Shown: positions 39,420 through 47,515, counted from the first letter of the stretch. The stretch is DNA of 64,000 bases from Synechococcus sp. WH 8101 (GCF_004209775.1 NZ_CP035914.1:2542001-2606000), one strand, 5' to 3'. Numbers and translations are program-made. The notes: a model not told the origin generated them from the letters alone.

Positions 39420-40004
39420 GTGCAGGTTTTAGCGTCAACGCCTGCAAAGCATGTTGCACTGACTCTTTCGATTGCCCTGCTGACGGTTTCCGATACCCGC
39501 ACCCTGGCGGAGGATCGTGCTGGTGATGCCCTGCAGAGGCGGCTGGAGGCTGCTGGTCATTGCCTTGCGGAGCGCCGGATCTGCCCCGACGATCGCTACA
39601 AGATCCGTGCCTGCGTCAGCGCCTGGATCGCCGATGACACTGTGCAGGTGGTCATCACCAGCGGCGGCACCGGACTGACGGGGAGAGACGGCACCCCGGA
39701 AGCGATTGAGCCGCTGCTCGACAAATGCATCGACGGTTTCGGCGAACTGTTCCGGGTGCTCTCGTTTGAAACGATCGGCACAAGCAGCCTTCAGAGTCGC
39801 TGCCTGGCGGGCGTGGCCAATGGATCGATCGTGTTTGTTCTTCCTGGCTCCCTCGATGCAGTCGAAACCGCCTGGGATCGCTTGATCCAGGCTCAACTCG
39901 ATGCAACGACCCAACCCTGCAATCTCGTGCAGCTCATCCCCCGGTTGCGAGAGGCAGCTGACCGTCAGGCGCCGAAGCAGCTCAAAAGGGAATCGGCATC
40001 GTGA
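39420..40004 (+). CDS. moaB: MogA/MoaB-family molybdopterin adenylyltransferase
   Basis: About 194 residues from GTG 39420; a TTG at 39402 would also work, and the true start is uncertain because the frame is open much further upstream. [19 protein letters not shown] near 18-36 and [19 protein letters not shown] (about 79-97) are the molybdopterin-binding motifs. It adenylylates molybdopterin before MoeA acts, or is the poorly active MoaB paralogue. Divergent from moaD; its 3' end overlaps the convergent cobA by 23 nt. Confidence 0.88.
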   Translation: MQVLASTPAKHVALTLSIALLTVSDTRTLAEDRAGDALQRRLEAAGHCLAERRICPDDRYKIRACVSAWIADDTVQVVITSGGTGLTGRDGTPEAIEPLLDKCIDGFGELFRVLSFETIGTSSLQSRCLAGVANGSIVFVLPGSLDAVETAWDRLIQAQLDATTQPCNLVQLIPRLREAADRQAPKQLKRESAS

Positions 40005-40797
40005 CCGCCGCCGGCTGAGGCGCACAAGCCTCGATCTGCTCTGCCACCACATCACCCACCACCACAATCGAAGGCGAAGCCAACGCCTCATCGCGAGTCC
40101 GGTCGGCCACCGTGGCCAGCGTGGCCTTGAGACAGCGCTGGCCGGAGACCGTGCCCTGCTGGATGACGGCGACGGGCGTCTCTGCAGGTCGACCACCCTG
40201 AATCAGCTCAGCGGCGATACGAGGCAGGTTATGGAGGCCCATGTAGATCACCAGCCCATCGCTCGCCAGCGCAAGCGCCTGCCAATTGACACTGGGTCGG
40301 ACTTTGTCGATCTCCTCATGACCGGTGACGAACGTCACCGACGATCCTGCTCGCCGGTGAGTGACGGGAATGCCGGCGTAGGCCGGTGCGGCAATCCCTG
40401 ATGTGATGCCTGGCACCACCTGCACGGAAACCCCATGGCTGACGAGATGGGCCGCTTCCTCACCGCCTCGGCCAAACAGGAAGGGGTCGCCCCCTTTGAG
40501 ACGCACCACACAGCGATGCCGCTGGGCCAACTCCACGAGCACCGCATTGGTGCTGGGCTGAGGCACGGAGTGATGCCCTCGGCGCTTGCCGACGAAATAG
40601 CGCTCAGAACCCTCGGGGACGAGGTCAAGCACCTCCCGCGGCACCAGAGAGTCATAGACGACCGCATCACAGCCCTGGAGCAGCCGATGCGCTTTCACCG
40701 TGAGCAGGTCGGGATCCCCCGGACCGGCACCGACGAGATACACAGTTCCCACCGTTGCGTCTCCCACATTGGATTCGTGCGCAGTTGCAATGGTCAC
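39982..40797 (-). CDS. cobA: Uroporphyrinogen-III C-methyltransferase
   Basis: 271 residues. It methylates uroporphyrinogen III twice to give precorrin-2, the branch to siroheme and cobalamin. YLVGAGPGDPDLLTVKA (20-36), VVRLKGGDPFLFGRGGEE (about 96-113), VVPGITSGIAAPAYAGIPVTHR and GLVIYMGLHNLP are the SAM methyltransferase blocks of this family. There is no fused CysG-type dehydrogenase domain. Its ATG overlaps the stop of the upstream chelatase-like gene by 4 nt. The neighbouring nirA needs siroheme. Confidence 0.95.
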   Translation of the reverse strand: MTIATAHESNVGDATVGTVYLVGAGPGDPDLLTVKAHRLLQGCDAVVYDSLVPREVLDLVPEGSERYFVGKRRGHHSVPQPSTNAVLVELAQRHRCVVRLKGGDPFLFGRGGEEAAHLVSHGVSVQVVPGITSGIAAPAYAGIPVTHRRAGSSVTFVTGHEEIDKVRPSVNWQALALASDGLVIYMGLHNLPRIAAELIQGGRPAETPVAVIQQGTVSGQRCLKATLATVADRTRDEALASPSIVVVGDVVAEQIEACAPQPAAVTMPIPF

Positions 40798-41507
40798 GGC
40801 AGGGCAGCAAGGAGATCGATCAGACCAGAGCGCACCAGAGGAACCTCCAGCAGAGCAGGCGATCCTCCAGCCTGCCGCAGGGCCTCCGCCATCCGGTTCG
40901 GCGCAAGCGCCAGTGGCCGAGGCTGATACCCCGGATGTTCGGTCTCAAAAACCTCCCACTGATCCGCCGGCACCAACGGACAACCCAGTTGAGTTGCCAG
41001 AAGGTTCAAGTAGCGATCGGCAGGCCCCGGTCGCACGGGGTGATGCACCACAGCCTGAGATGCCGCAGCCAGATCATCCGCAGATGTCAGCCAGCGACCC
41101 AGCAAGTCACGCCAGTGGGGCCAGGCACCGAGGAAGGGCAGCAGAGTGGTGGATGTCCCGGTCTCGCGTAGACGCTGACGAATCTGTGGCAGATCGGAAC
41201 GCACATGACTGCCGGGCAGAAGTAGTAAGGGAACAAGCCACTGGTGCTCGGGGTTGGATCCCGGAACCATCACCCCGGCCGGGACTGGTTCAGCCGCTGT
41301 CAGCGCCTCCAGCAGAACTGGCGCCTGGCGACGCCTCGCCACAACATCGGCCAACTCGAGCCAACACGATGGAATCACGCCGCCACTGCGGCCATGGACC
41401 ACCAAGCGAAGTGCAGAGAGCTGGCAGGAACCGGATTTCCGTAACAACCGCCACGGATCAAAACGAGCAAGCGCTGATGAAGTCAGATTGAACTGATCGA
41501 GAGCCAT
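40794..41507 (-). CDS. CbiX/SirB-like sirohydrochlorin chelatase
   Basis: 237 residues from ATG 41507. LRLVVHGRSGG near 33-43 and LVPLLLLPGSHVRSDLPQIRQRL (about 89-108 in part: PLLLLPGSHVRSDLP) carry the two histidine-containing motifs of the small chelatases that put Fe or Co into sirohydrochlorin. The rest is divergent, so the metal is not certain, but cobA coupling and the adjacent siroheme enzyme nirA favour ferrochelation for siroheme. The frame is open to 41738, where the residues look non-coding. No Shine-Dalgarno sequence is obvious. Confidence 0.7.
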   Translation of the reverse strand: MALDQFNLTSSALARFDPWRLLRKSGSCQLSALRLVVHGRSGGVIPSCWLELADVVARRRQAPVLLEALTAAEPVPAGVMVPGSNPEHQWLVPLLLLPGSHVRSDLPQIRQRLRETGTSTTLLPFLGAWPHWRDLLGRWLTSADDLAAASQAVVHHPVRPGPADRYLNLLATQLGCPLVPADQWEVFETEHPGYQPRPLALAPNRMAEALRQAGGSPALLEVPLVRSGLIDLLAALP

Positions 41508-41744
41508 CGCATCATGACCAGACAACGCCCACGGCCGAGCGTCAAATCCCACCGCAGGCGGCACGAACGGATGCCAACCAAGAGTCGGTCGGAGCTCGAT
41601 CGTGACCTGGCGGCGATGGCAAGAGTCTGGTGGATGATCCGGCAGGGCGCCGTGCGAATGCTGGGTGAAATCGGTCGTCAATACTGACCAGGACTCCCAT
41701 GGATCAAGATGCTGCCATGCAGCCAGAAGGCGTCGCACTCACTT

Positions 41745-41786
41745 GTAGCGAAACAGACAAAATCGCGGGCTCGCATCCCTTAGCCG
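41745..41786 (+). promoter_or_regulatory. Probable NtcA-activated promoter of nirA
   Basis: GTA-N8-GAC at 41745-41758, then exactly 22 nt, then TAGCCG (41781-41786), which keeps only the TA of the TAN3T -10. Box variant and spacing are the same as before nrtP. A transcript starting near 41793 would have a leader of about 120 nt. Confidence 0.5.
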
Positions 41787-41858
41787 TTTGGTTCCAACCG
41801 CTACCGATGGATCCCCGGGCCAACCGCTAAACAACTCCTGCAGCGCGCCTTTCGTTCT

Positions 41859-41900
41859 GAAGTGCTGCACCGACGCTCCGGATTGGAGCGACCGCACTTC
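41859..41900 (+). promoter_or_regulatory. Nested hairpin in the nirA leader
   Basis: Outer stem GAAGTGC (41859-41865) with GCACTTC (41894-41900), inner stem CGCTCC (41874-41879) with GGAGCG (41885-41890) around a GGATT loop. It ends 11 nt before the nirA ATG, which has no Shine-Dalgarno sequence. A cis-regulatory RNA is possible. It does not match the glutamine riboswitch consensus as I know it. Confidence 0.5.
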
Positions 41901-41911
41901 ACAACACAATC

Positions 41912-43453
41912 ATGCACGCAAGCTCACCTTCCAGGCCATACCTGGAAGGCAAAAAGCTCAACAAAATTGAGCAGAACAAAGCCGCCAAGGATGGCCTCCT
42001 GGTGGGATCAGAACTTGAGCACTTCGCCAGGATCGGTTGGGAAGAGGTTGATGAAACCGATCTTCAACTGCGCCTGAAGTGGTATGGCATGTTCTGGCGA
42101 CCGAAAACGCCGGGGCTGTTCATGTTGCGCCTGCGCATCCCCAATGGCGTGCTCACAAGCGCGCAGCTGCGGGTGGTCGCCTCGATCGTGGAGCGCTACG
42201 GCGACCATGGCAGTTGCGACATCACCACCCGGCAGAACCTGCAACTGCGCGGTGTTGTGTTGTGTGACCTGCCGGACATTCTCAAGCGCCTCAAGCTTGC
42301 CGGCCTGAGCACAATCCAATCAGGGTTTGACAATCCCCGCAACGTCACTGGCAATCCCCTTGCCGGCATCGATCCCCACGAAATCGTCGACACCCGCCCC
42401 TACACCCAAGCTCTCAACGATTTCCTCACCAACAACGCCGAAGGCAACAGCGACTATTCCAACCTGCCGCGCAAATGGAACACGGCTGTCGCCGGCTCGA
42501 AGGATCACTTCCTACTTCACAACGACATCGTGTTTCATCCGGTCGAGCACAATGGCGAGCTCGGGTTCGGTGTGTGGATCGGTGGCATTCTCTCCTCCCA
42601 GATGAATGCCTATGCGCTGCCGCTCAATGCCTGGGTGAAGCCTGATCAACTCTGCGCCATCACCGATGCCGTGATCAGCATCTGGCGCGACAACGGTGAA
42701 CGCGACAAGCGACCAAAAGGACGGTTCCGCCTCTATCTCGATCAGGTGGGGCTGGAGCCGTTCCGGGCCATGGTGGAGGAGCGCTTCGGGCCACTCACCC
42801 CCGATCCGGGCTCAACCTTTGACGCCGAACCCCGTTCCCATTACGGCATCCATCCGCAGAAACAACACGGCCTCCATTTCGCCGGCCTCCACATTCCGGT
42901 CGGACGACTCACGGCGGAGGACCTGCACGATCTGGCGAACGCCAGCCTCGAGCATGGCTGCGGAGAAGTTCGCTTCACCGAAGATCAGAACGTGATCCTT
43001 CCAGGGATCCCGACCGATCGCCTCAGCGCCCTGGAAGCGGATCCGCTGCTGGAACGCTTCCCCCTCGCTCCCGGAAGTGTCGCCGCTGGGACCGTGTCCT
43101 GCACCGGCAGCACCTATTGCGGTTTTGCCCTCACCAACACCAAGGATCAGGCCCTGCAAGCTGCCCGAGCTCTGGATGCCGAGCTGGAGCTCCCCGAAGA
43201 GCTGAAGATCCACTGGACCGGTTGCCCGAACAGCTGCGGCCAGGCCTACATGGGGGCGATCGGTCTCACCGGCACCAAGGCCAAGAACGCCGACGGCGCA
43301 ATGGGTGAGGGCTACACCCTCACCCTGGGGGGATCCCAGGGTGCTGACCCACAGATCGGCTCCGTTGCCGAAAAAGCCATTCCCGCCGAGCAGATCCAGT
43401 CGGTTCTGCGCCAGGTGCTGATCGAGCGCTTCGGCGCCCGGCCCCGTCACTGA
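41912..43453 (+). CDS. nirA: Ferredoxin-nitrite reductase
   Basis: 513 residues. NirA reduces nitrite to ammonium with six electrons from ferredoxin. The two half domains each have the sulfite/nitrite reductase fold; RQNLQLRGV near 106-114 is in the first. Siroheme and 4Fe-4S ligands are the four cysteines in VSCTGSTYCGF (about 395-405) and TGCPNSCGQAY (about 436-446). Length is the plain cyanobacterial one with no C-terminal ferredoxin extension. Siroheme genes lie upstream and a nitrite channel gene downstream, as expected for nitrite assimilation. Confidence 0.97.
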   Translation: MHASSPSRPYLEGKKLNKIEQNKAAKDGLLVGSELEHFARIGWEEVDETDLQLRLKWYGMFWRPKTPGLFMLRLRIPNGVLTSAQLRVVASIVERYGDHGSCDITTRQNLQLRGVVLCDLPDILKRLKLAGLSTIQSGFDNPRNVTGNPLAGIDPHEIVDTRPYTQALNDFLTNNAEGNSDYSNLPRKWNTAVAGSKDHFLLHNDIVFHPVEHNGELGFGVWIGGILSSQMNAYALPLNAWVKPDQLCAITDAVISIWRDNGERDKRPKGRFRLYLDQVGLEPFRAMVEERFGPLTPDPGSTFDAEPRSHYGIHPQKQHGLHFAGLHIPVGRLTAEDLHDLANASLEHGCGEVRFTEDQNVILPGIPTDRLSALEADPLLERFPLAPGSVAAGTVSCTGSTYCGFALTNTKDQALQAARALDAELELPEELKIHWTGCPNSCGQAYMGAIGLTGTKAKNADGAMGEGYTLTLGGSQGADPQIGSVAEKAIPAEQIQSVLRQVLIERFGARPRH

Positions 43454-43541
43454 CCCACTCCGGCGCGGGAGCGTGGCGCTGACCTTCTGAAGCCATGGCC
43501 CCTCACAACTTGATTCCAACAACCTCCTGCCAACGATTGCG

Positions 43542-43676
43542 ATGCGCCCCTCCAACGATCTCTTCTCCCGACTGATCAACTGGTTCAGCCATTGCGGTGC
43601 GGATCAAGCACCGATTTCACGCCCCCAAGAGCAACAGGATCTGTTCTCCAGGTTGATGAACCGCATCAGCGGTTGA
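43542..43676 (+). CDS. Candidate 44-residue protein with a duplicated DLFSRL motif
   Basis: Begins MRPSNDLFSRLINWFSHCG and ends DLFSRLMNRISG, so an amphipathic segment of about 8-10 residues occurs twice around a Gln/Pro linker. The two copies are coded with different bases (for example CGACTG and AGGTTG), which argues for selection on the protein rather than a recent DNA duplication. It sits in the nirA-focA spacer on the same strand. No family recognised and no ribosome site is clear. Confidence 0.5.
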   Translation: MRPSNDLFSRLINWFSHCGADQAPISRPQEQQDLFSRLMNRISG

Positions 43677-43734
43677 AAGTCGATCCAAATCCGTTCCGTT
43701 CTCTCCTCCACCCACCCTTGCCTGCCCCGATTCC

Positions 43735-44637
43735 ATGAGTGCCTCCGCCTCCCAGATGGACTACGTCCTGCCCAATGAGCTGGTCGACGGCATGATCGCC
43801 GCTGGCGGCAAGAAAGCCACCGTCAGCGTGAAAAATCTGCTGCTGCGTGGTTTTTATTCCGGCGCCATCCTTGGACTCGCCGTGATCCTCGCCCTCACCG
43901 TGGCGATTCAGAGCAAACTGCCCTTCCTCGGCTCCGTTCTCTTCCCTTTCGGGTTCGCCAGCATCGTGCTCTTTGGCATGGAACTGGTCACCGGTAATTT
44001 CGCCCTGCTGCCCATGGCCACCTGGGCAGGGAAAAGCTCCTGGAGTGCCACATTCCGCAACTGGAGCTGGGTGTGGATCGGCAACTTCATCGGCACCCTG
44101 CTGGTGGCCGTGATCATGGCCATCAGCCTCACCAGCGGTGGCACGGTGGATCCTTCAGCCGATGGTGGCGTGTGGCAGAAAGTAGCCCAGAAGATCATCA
44201 GCCTCAACATCGCCAATGTCGAGAAAAAATACGAAGCGCTGGGAAGTCTTGGCTTTTTCCTGGCCATCCTGCGCGGCATGGTGGCGAACTGGCTGGTGTG
44301 CCTGGGCGTCACCATGGCCCTGGTGAGCAAGAGTGTTCCCGGCAAACTGCTGGCCTGCTGGCTGCCGATCACGGCGTTCCAAACCATGGGCATGGAACAC
44401 ATCGTGGTGAACCAGTTTCTGCACACGGCAGGGCCGATCCTGGGCTCCGGCGTTCCCTTCTACAAGGTGATTTTCTGGAACTTCCTGCCCGTCACGATCG
44501 GCAACATCATCGGTGGCATGGTGTTCATCGGCATGCTCTTCTACAGCACCCATCGCACCAAGATCGAAAACGTGCTGCCCCAAGAGCATGATGAGAAACT
44601 GGAGCGTGAACTGGCTGCCGAGCTCGGCGCCCGCTGA
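43735..44637 (+). CDS. focA: Formate/nitrite transporter family channel, probably nitrite
   Basis: 300 residues with six membrane helices and a 45-residue cytoplasmic N-terminus. FGMELVTGNFALLP near 81-94, NWSWVWIGNFIGTL (about 110-123) and ILRGMVANWLVCLGV (about 180-194) are FNT-family blocks, including the L-V-T-G-N and N-W-L-V-C selectivity loops. Position directly after nirA suggests nitrite uptake or retention. Formate transport is the other family function but is unlikely in this setting. Confidence 0.92.
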   Translation: MSASASQMDYVLPNELVDGMIAAGGKKATVSVKNLLLRGFYSGAILGLAVILALTVAIQSKLPFLGSVLFPFGFASIVLFGMELVTGNFALLPMATWAGKSSWSATFRNWSWVWIGNFIGTLLVAVIMAISLTSGGTVDPSADGGVWQKVAQKIISLNIANVEKKYEALGSLGFFLAILRGMVANWLVCLGVTMALVSKSVPGKLLACWLPITAFQTMGMEHIVVNQFLHTAGPILGSGVPFYKVIFWNFLPVTIGNIIGGMVFIGMLFYSTHRTKIENVLPQEHDEKLERELAAELGAR

Positions 44638-44648
44638 ATCTACGCGTT

Positions 44649-45380
44649 GTGTCTGTGATCGATGAGGCCGCTCTCTGGGAGCGGCTCTCGCAATCCCGCC
44701 GGAATCCACTCGATCCATCCTGGCTGGGGGAGACCTACTCCCCCAGCCTTTCTGCTGAACTGCGGGCAGCCATCAGCGAACAACTCGGGCTCATGGCAGG
44801 CCGCGGCTGGCCCGTGATCGCCACCCTGATCGAACGCTTTGGCCCTAGCCCGGATCTGGTACATGCCGCCGGCCTCTGCCATCAGGAGCCGGCTCGCGAC
44901 TGGTTGCTGACTCAACTGCGGCAGAACGAGGCCGCAAGCCACCATGCCGATCCCGCCCTGCTCGATGCCCTGCAGTGCTGGGGTGCCGCCTTGACGCTGA
45001 GCGAACTCACCCCAATCCTGCAGGCACCATCCCAGTCCATGCGCCTCACGGGGCTGCGATTGCTCCGCTTCAAGGCCCATCAACTGGATGCACCAACGCT
45101 GCTGAGCCTCTGTGCCCCTTGCCTGGAGGATTGGCGTGATCCGGTCACGGTTGCGGCGATTCGCCTGCTGCAACGCCGCGATGACCCCAGCATCAGTGAG
45201 GCCCTGGCCCAGATCGGCAGGCACGGATCGGAAGCCAGTGCCCAGGCTGCCCTGAAAGCCCTGGGCTGCATCGCCACACCCCACAGCCGAGCCTTGCTGC
45301 AGGCGCTTGCCGATGAGCTTCCGCCAGGGGAAAGACAGCGCCAGGCAATGCGCCAGCTTGAGCAGCAGTTGGACATGTGA
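44649..45380 (+). CDS. HEAT-like helical repeat protein
   Basis: 243 residues with a GTG start, 11 nt after focA. The second half has repeating Leu/Ala helices such as MRLTGLRLLRFKAHQL, DPVTVAAIRLLQRRDD and SAQAALKALGCIATPHSR with about 30-residue spacing, as in HEAT or phycobilisome-lyase-like repeats. No catalytic motif. Being last in the nirA-focA row it may assist nitrite reductase assembly or the channel, similar to accessory nir genes in other cyanobacteria; that is inference from position. Confidence 0.7.
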   Translation: MSVIDEAALWERLSQSRRNPLDPSWLGETYSPSLSAELRAAISEQLGLMAGRGWPVIATLIERFGPSPDLVHAAGLCHQEPARDWLLTQLRQNEAASHHADPALLDALQCWGAALTLSELTPILQAPSQSMRLTGLRLLRFKAHQLDAPTLLSLCAPCLEDWRDPVTVAAIRLLQRRDDPSISEALAQIGRHGSEASAQAALKALGCIATPHSRALLQALADELPPGERQRQAMRQLEQQLDM

Positions 45381-45396
45381 ACACTGGCCAACAAAA

Positions 45397-45419
45397 AAGC
45401 CCGGCATGATGCCGGGCTT
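45397..45419 (-). terminator. Rho-independent terminator of cynS
   Basis: On the minus strand AAGCCCGGC-ATCAT-GCCGGGCTT is a 9-bp GC-rich stem followed by TTTTGT, continuing the T-run to six. It begins 63 nt beyond the cynS stop. The plus strand has no T-run, so it serves cynS rather than the helical repeat gene. Confidence 0.85.
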
Positions 45420-45445
45420 GACCATGTTCCGCCTGTTCACCCAAG

Positions 45446-45474
45446 CACTGCTGGTCAGCACCACTGCTGGTCAG
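45446..45474 (+). repeat. 13-bp direct repeat between terminator and cynS stop
   Basis: CACTGCTGGTCAG occurs at 45446-45458 and again at 45462-45474, separated by CAC. Probably a small duplication; no role suggested. Confidence 0.6.
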
Positions 45475-45481
45475 TGGCAAC

Positions 45482-45961
45482 TCACCATTTCTTGTAAGGA
45501 AGAAACTTGCCACACATGGTGATCTTTACCCGATCGCCCTTGGGATCCTCCACCTTGTCGACATCCAGGGTAAAGTCAATCGCGCTCATGATGCCATCAC
45601 CAAATTTCTCCTGAATCACATCCTTCAGGGGCATGCCATACACCTGCATGATTTCATAAAACCGATAAATCAAGGGATCCGTCGGGATCACTGGATCCAG
45701 GCTTCCCTTGGTGGGAAACTCCTGAATGGCGGCCGTGATGGCCGGATCGAGATCCAGCAGGGAGGCCAGCTTTTCAGCCTCCTGTGCCGATGCGGTGGCC
45801 TGGCCATAAAACAGTGAAGCGATCCAGACCTCGTCAAGCCCCATCGCTGCTTCCAGGTCTGCAAAGCTCATGCCTTTGGCTTTTTTTGCAGCCATCAACG
45901 TGGCGGTAATGGTGGCCTGCGAAGGAGCCGCCAATGTGGGGGTCAATGTGGAAGCCGTCAT
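45482..45961 (-). CDS. cynS: Cyanate hydratase (cyanase)
   Basis: 159 residues from ATG 45961. Cyanase turns cyanate and bicarbonate into ammonia and CO2. The catalytic Arg and Glu are in [13 protein letters not shown] (about 97-109), the Ser is in [10 protein letters not shown] (about 122-131), and [14 protein letters not shown] at the end is family-typical. The N-terminal helical domain is normal except for about 15 extra residues. An ATG at 46000 is possible but would span a strong palindrome. Cyanate is a product of urea and carbamoyl-phosphate decay, so the gene fits the nitrogen region. Confidence 0.96.
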   Translation of the reverse strand: MTASTLTPTLAAPSQATITATLMAAKKAKGMSFADLEAAMGLDEVWIASLFYGQATASAQEAEKLASLLDLDPAITAAIQEFPTKGSLDPVIPTDPLIYRFYEIMQVYGMPLKDVIQEKFGDGIMSAIDFTLDVDKVEDPKGDRVKITMCGKFLPYKKW

Positions 45962-45997
45962 GCTGAAACGTGAGGGTGTGCACTGCCTCAAAATCAG

Positions 45998-46013
45998 CAT
46001 CTCGCGAGAGATG
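45998..46013. promoter_or_regulatory. Palindrome upstream of cynS
   Basis: CATCTC-GCGA-GAGATG, 36 nt before the cynS start. Could be an operator or a leader hairpin. No NtcA box was found in the 209-nt spacer. Confidence 0.3.
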
Positions 46014-46090
46014 TCTCAGCAGTGAAGTCACCCTCTCGCGCCACGCCTGGCCCGACTGAAGCATCGGCTACCAAACATCAAGATCGCGTT

Positions 46091-46122
46091 GATGATTCCG
46101 CAGTCGATGCGACGGAATCATC
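46091..46122. repeat. 10-bp inverted repeat in the cynS upstream spacer
   Basis: GATGATTCCG and CGGAATCATC flank 12 nt. Located 130 nt upstream of cynS and 49 nt before the next small ORF. Role unknown. Confidence 0.45.
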
Positions 46123-46170
46123 ACCAGCAGACCCTCAAACTGAATTCGATGTAGGACGTTCTGCTTCACC

Positions 46171-46350
46171 ATGATGTCCAGAATCCGAAACGCACTCAAA
46201 GCGTGGCAACAGGGCCGTCCCTCCGCCCCATCACCCTCAGCGCCGCGCCCTTTCCCCAACCTGATCATGGAGCGGCTGTACTACGCCGAAGGTCGCCACC
46301 ACCCCGACCATCCCCTGCATGGGCAACAAACCGGCCTGGCCCATTGGTAA
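46171..46350 (+). CDS. Candidate 59-residue protein with ERLYYAEGRHHPDHPLHG motif
   Basis: Starts MMSRIRNALKAWQQ, has a Ser/Pro-rich middle, then ERLYYAEGRHHPDHPLHG and ends QQTGLAHW. The C-terminal third, rich in His and aromatic residues, looks constrained, and I have an impression of similar short picocyanobacterial proteins but cannot verify it. An inner ATG at 46267 would give just this part. It stands between cynS and the TrpD2-like gene. The opposite strand is also open here (46068-46268) but looks random. Confidence 0.45.
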   Translation: MMSRIRNALKAWQQGRPSAPSPSAPRPFPNLIMERLYYAEGRHHPDHPLHGQQTGLAHW

Positions 46351-46414
46351 CCATTGCTACCTCCAAGGGGTGAAGCGATGAAGAACGATCGGCTCCATTC
46401 GATTCACTTTCCCC

Positions 46415-47488
46415 TTGCCTGAACTGGCGTCTCCACCCACCGACCCCCGCAGCCGTTTCAAAGCATTGCTGCGCAAAGTGGGCAGCGGCGAACACACCAG
46501 CCGGGGGCTGAGTCGAGCGGAGGCGGCCGAAGCTCTGGAACTGATGCTCACCGGCGGTGCCAGCGACACCCAGATCGGTGCCTTCCTGATCGCCCATCGC
46601 ATTCGTCGCCCGGAGCCCCAGGAACTGGCAGGCATGGTGGATGTCTACCGAGATCGGGGGCCAAGCCTGCGGAGTGGCGCTGGCCAGCGCCGCCCCCTGT
46701 GTGTCGGCATGCCCTACGACGGACGCACCCGCACGGCCCCCCTCTATCCCCTCACGGCTCTGGTGCTGCTCGCAGCCGGCCAACCGGTGCTGCTTCAGGG
46801 AGGTGCGCGCATGCCGGTGAAATACGGCGTCACCGCCGTGGAGCTGTTCGGATCCCTTGGCCTTGCCCTGGAAGGGCTCGACCTATCAACGCTGGAGAGC
46901 GGTTTCCAGACCCATGGCCTCGCCCTGATCCATCAACCCGATCACTTTCCCCTCGCCGACAACCTGATCCGCCATCGCGATGACCTGGGAAAACGCCCAC
47001 CGGTGGCCAGCGCTGAACTGCTCTGGACCGCCCATCGCGGCGACCATCTGCTGGTGAGCGGATTCGTGCATCCCCCCACCGAAAGCCGCGCCTGGGAAAC
47101 CCTGCGCCTGCTGCAGGAAAAGGATGTGATCACGGTGAAGGGGCTGGAGGGCAGCACCGACCTGCCGATCGGCCGGGCCTGCATCACGGCCCGGATGGCA
47201 AACGGCATGAGCGCTGAGCGATTGATCCTCCACCCGCGTGACCACGGCTGTTTCGGGCCGGATCCGGAATGGCAGACCCTGGACATCTGGACCCTGCAGG
47301 CCCGAGAAGCGCTTCAGGGCCAGGGCCCCCTGGCGGCTTCCCTCCGCTGGAATGCCGGCACCTACCTCTGGCTCGCCGGCATCAGCGCCAGCCTCGAAGC
47401 CGGCCTCGAGCAGGCGACAGCGTGTCTGCAGAACGGTGAAGCCGACGCCAAGCTCCAGGAGCTGATCGCCTGGCGCGCTGCGGTATGA
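46415..47488 (+). CDS. TrpD2/YbiB-like glycosyltransferase-fold protein
   Basis: 357 residues from TTG 46415. It shares the anthranilate phosphoribosyltransferase fold: LSRAEAAEALELMLTGGASD near 31-50, AFLIAHRIRRPEPQELAG (about 55-72) and LLQGGARMPVKYGVTAVELF (about 127-146). The strict TrpD motif KHGNRAVS around the phosphoribosyl site is missing, replaced by GGARMPVKYGV. Such proteins (TrpD2/YbiB) bind nucleic acid in some bacteria instead of acting in tryptophan synthesis. Function is therefore left open. Confidence 0.8.
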   Translation: MPELASPPTDPRSRFKALLRKVGSGEHTSRGLSRAEAAEALELMLTGGASDTQIGAFLIAHRIRRPEPQELAGMVDVYRDRGPSLRSGAGQRRPLCVGMPYDGRTRTAPLYPLTALVLLAAGQPVLLQGGARMPVKYGVTAVELFGSLGLALEGLDLSTLESGFQTHGLALIHQPDHFPLADNLIRHRDDLGKRPPVASAELLWTAHRGDHLLVSGFVHPPTESRAWETLRLLQEKDVITVKGLEGSTDLPIGRACITARMANGMSAERLILHPRDHGCFGPDPEWQTLDIWTLQAREALQGQGPLAASLRWNAGTYLWLAGISASLEAGLEQATACLQNGEADAKLQELIAWRAAV

Positions 47489-47515
47489 GGGGGGAATCTC
47501 CCTGGCGTTCCCGCC

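Larger units (their letters stand above)
41508..41911. other. 404-nt divergent spacer between chelatase gene and nirA
   Basis: Largest gene-free stretch of the window. The half next to nirA holds an NtcA-type promoter (41745-41786) and a nested hairpin leader (41859-41900). The half next to the chelatase gene is open in that gene's frame up to 41738 but without family-like residues; I see no further feature there. Confidence 0.6.

Noticed and set aside
41508-41738. N-terminal extension of the chelatase-like gene
   Set aside because: The frame is open but the extra 77 residues are Pro/His-rich and unlike the family.
41793-41911. Glutamine riboswitch in the nirA leader
   Set aside because: The nested hairpin lacks the conserved unpaired blocks of the glnA and downstream-peptide motifs as I know them.
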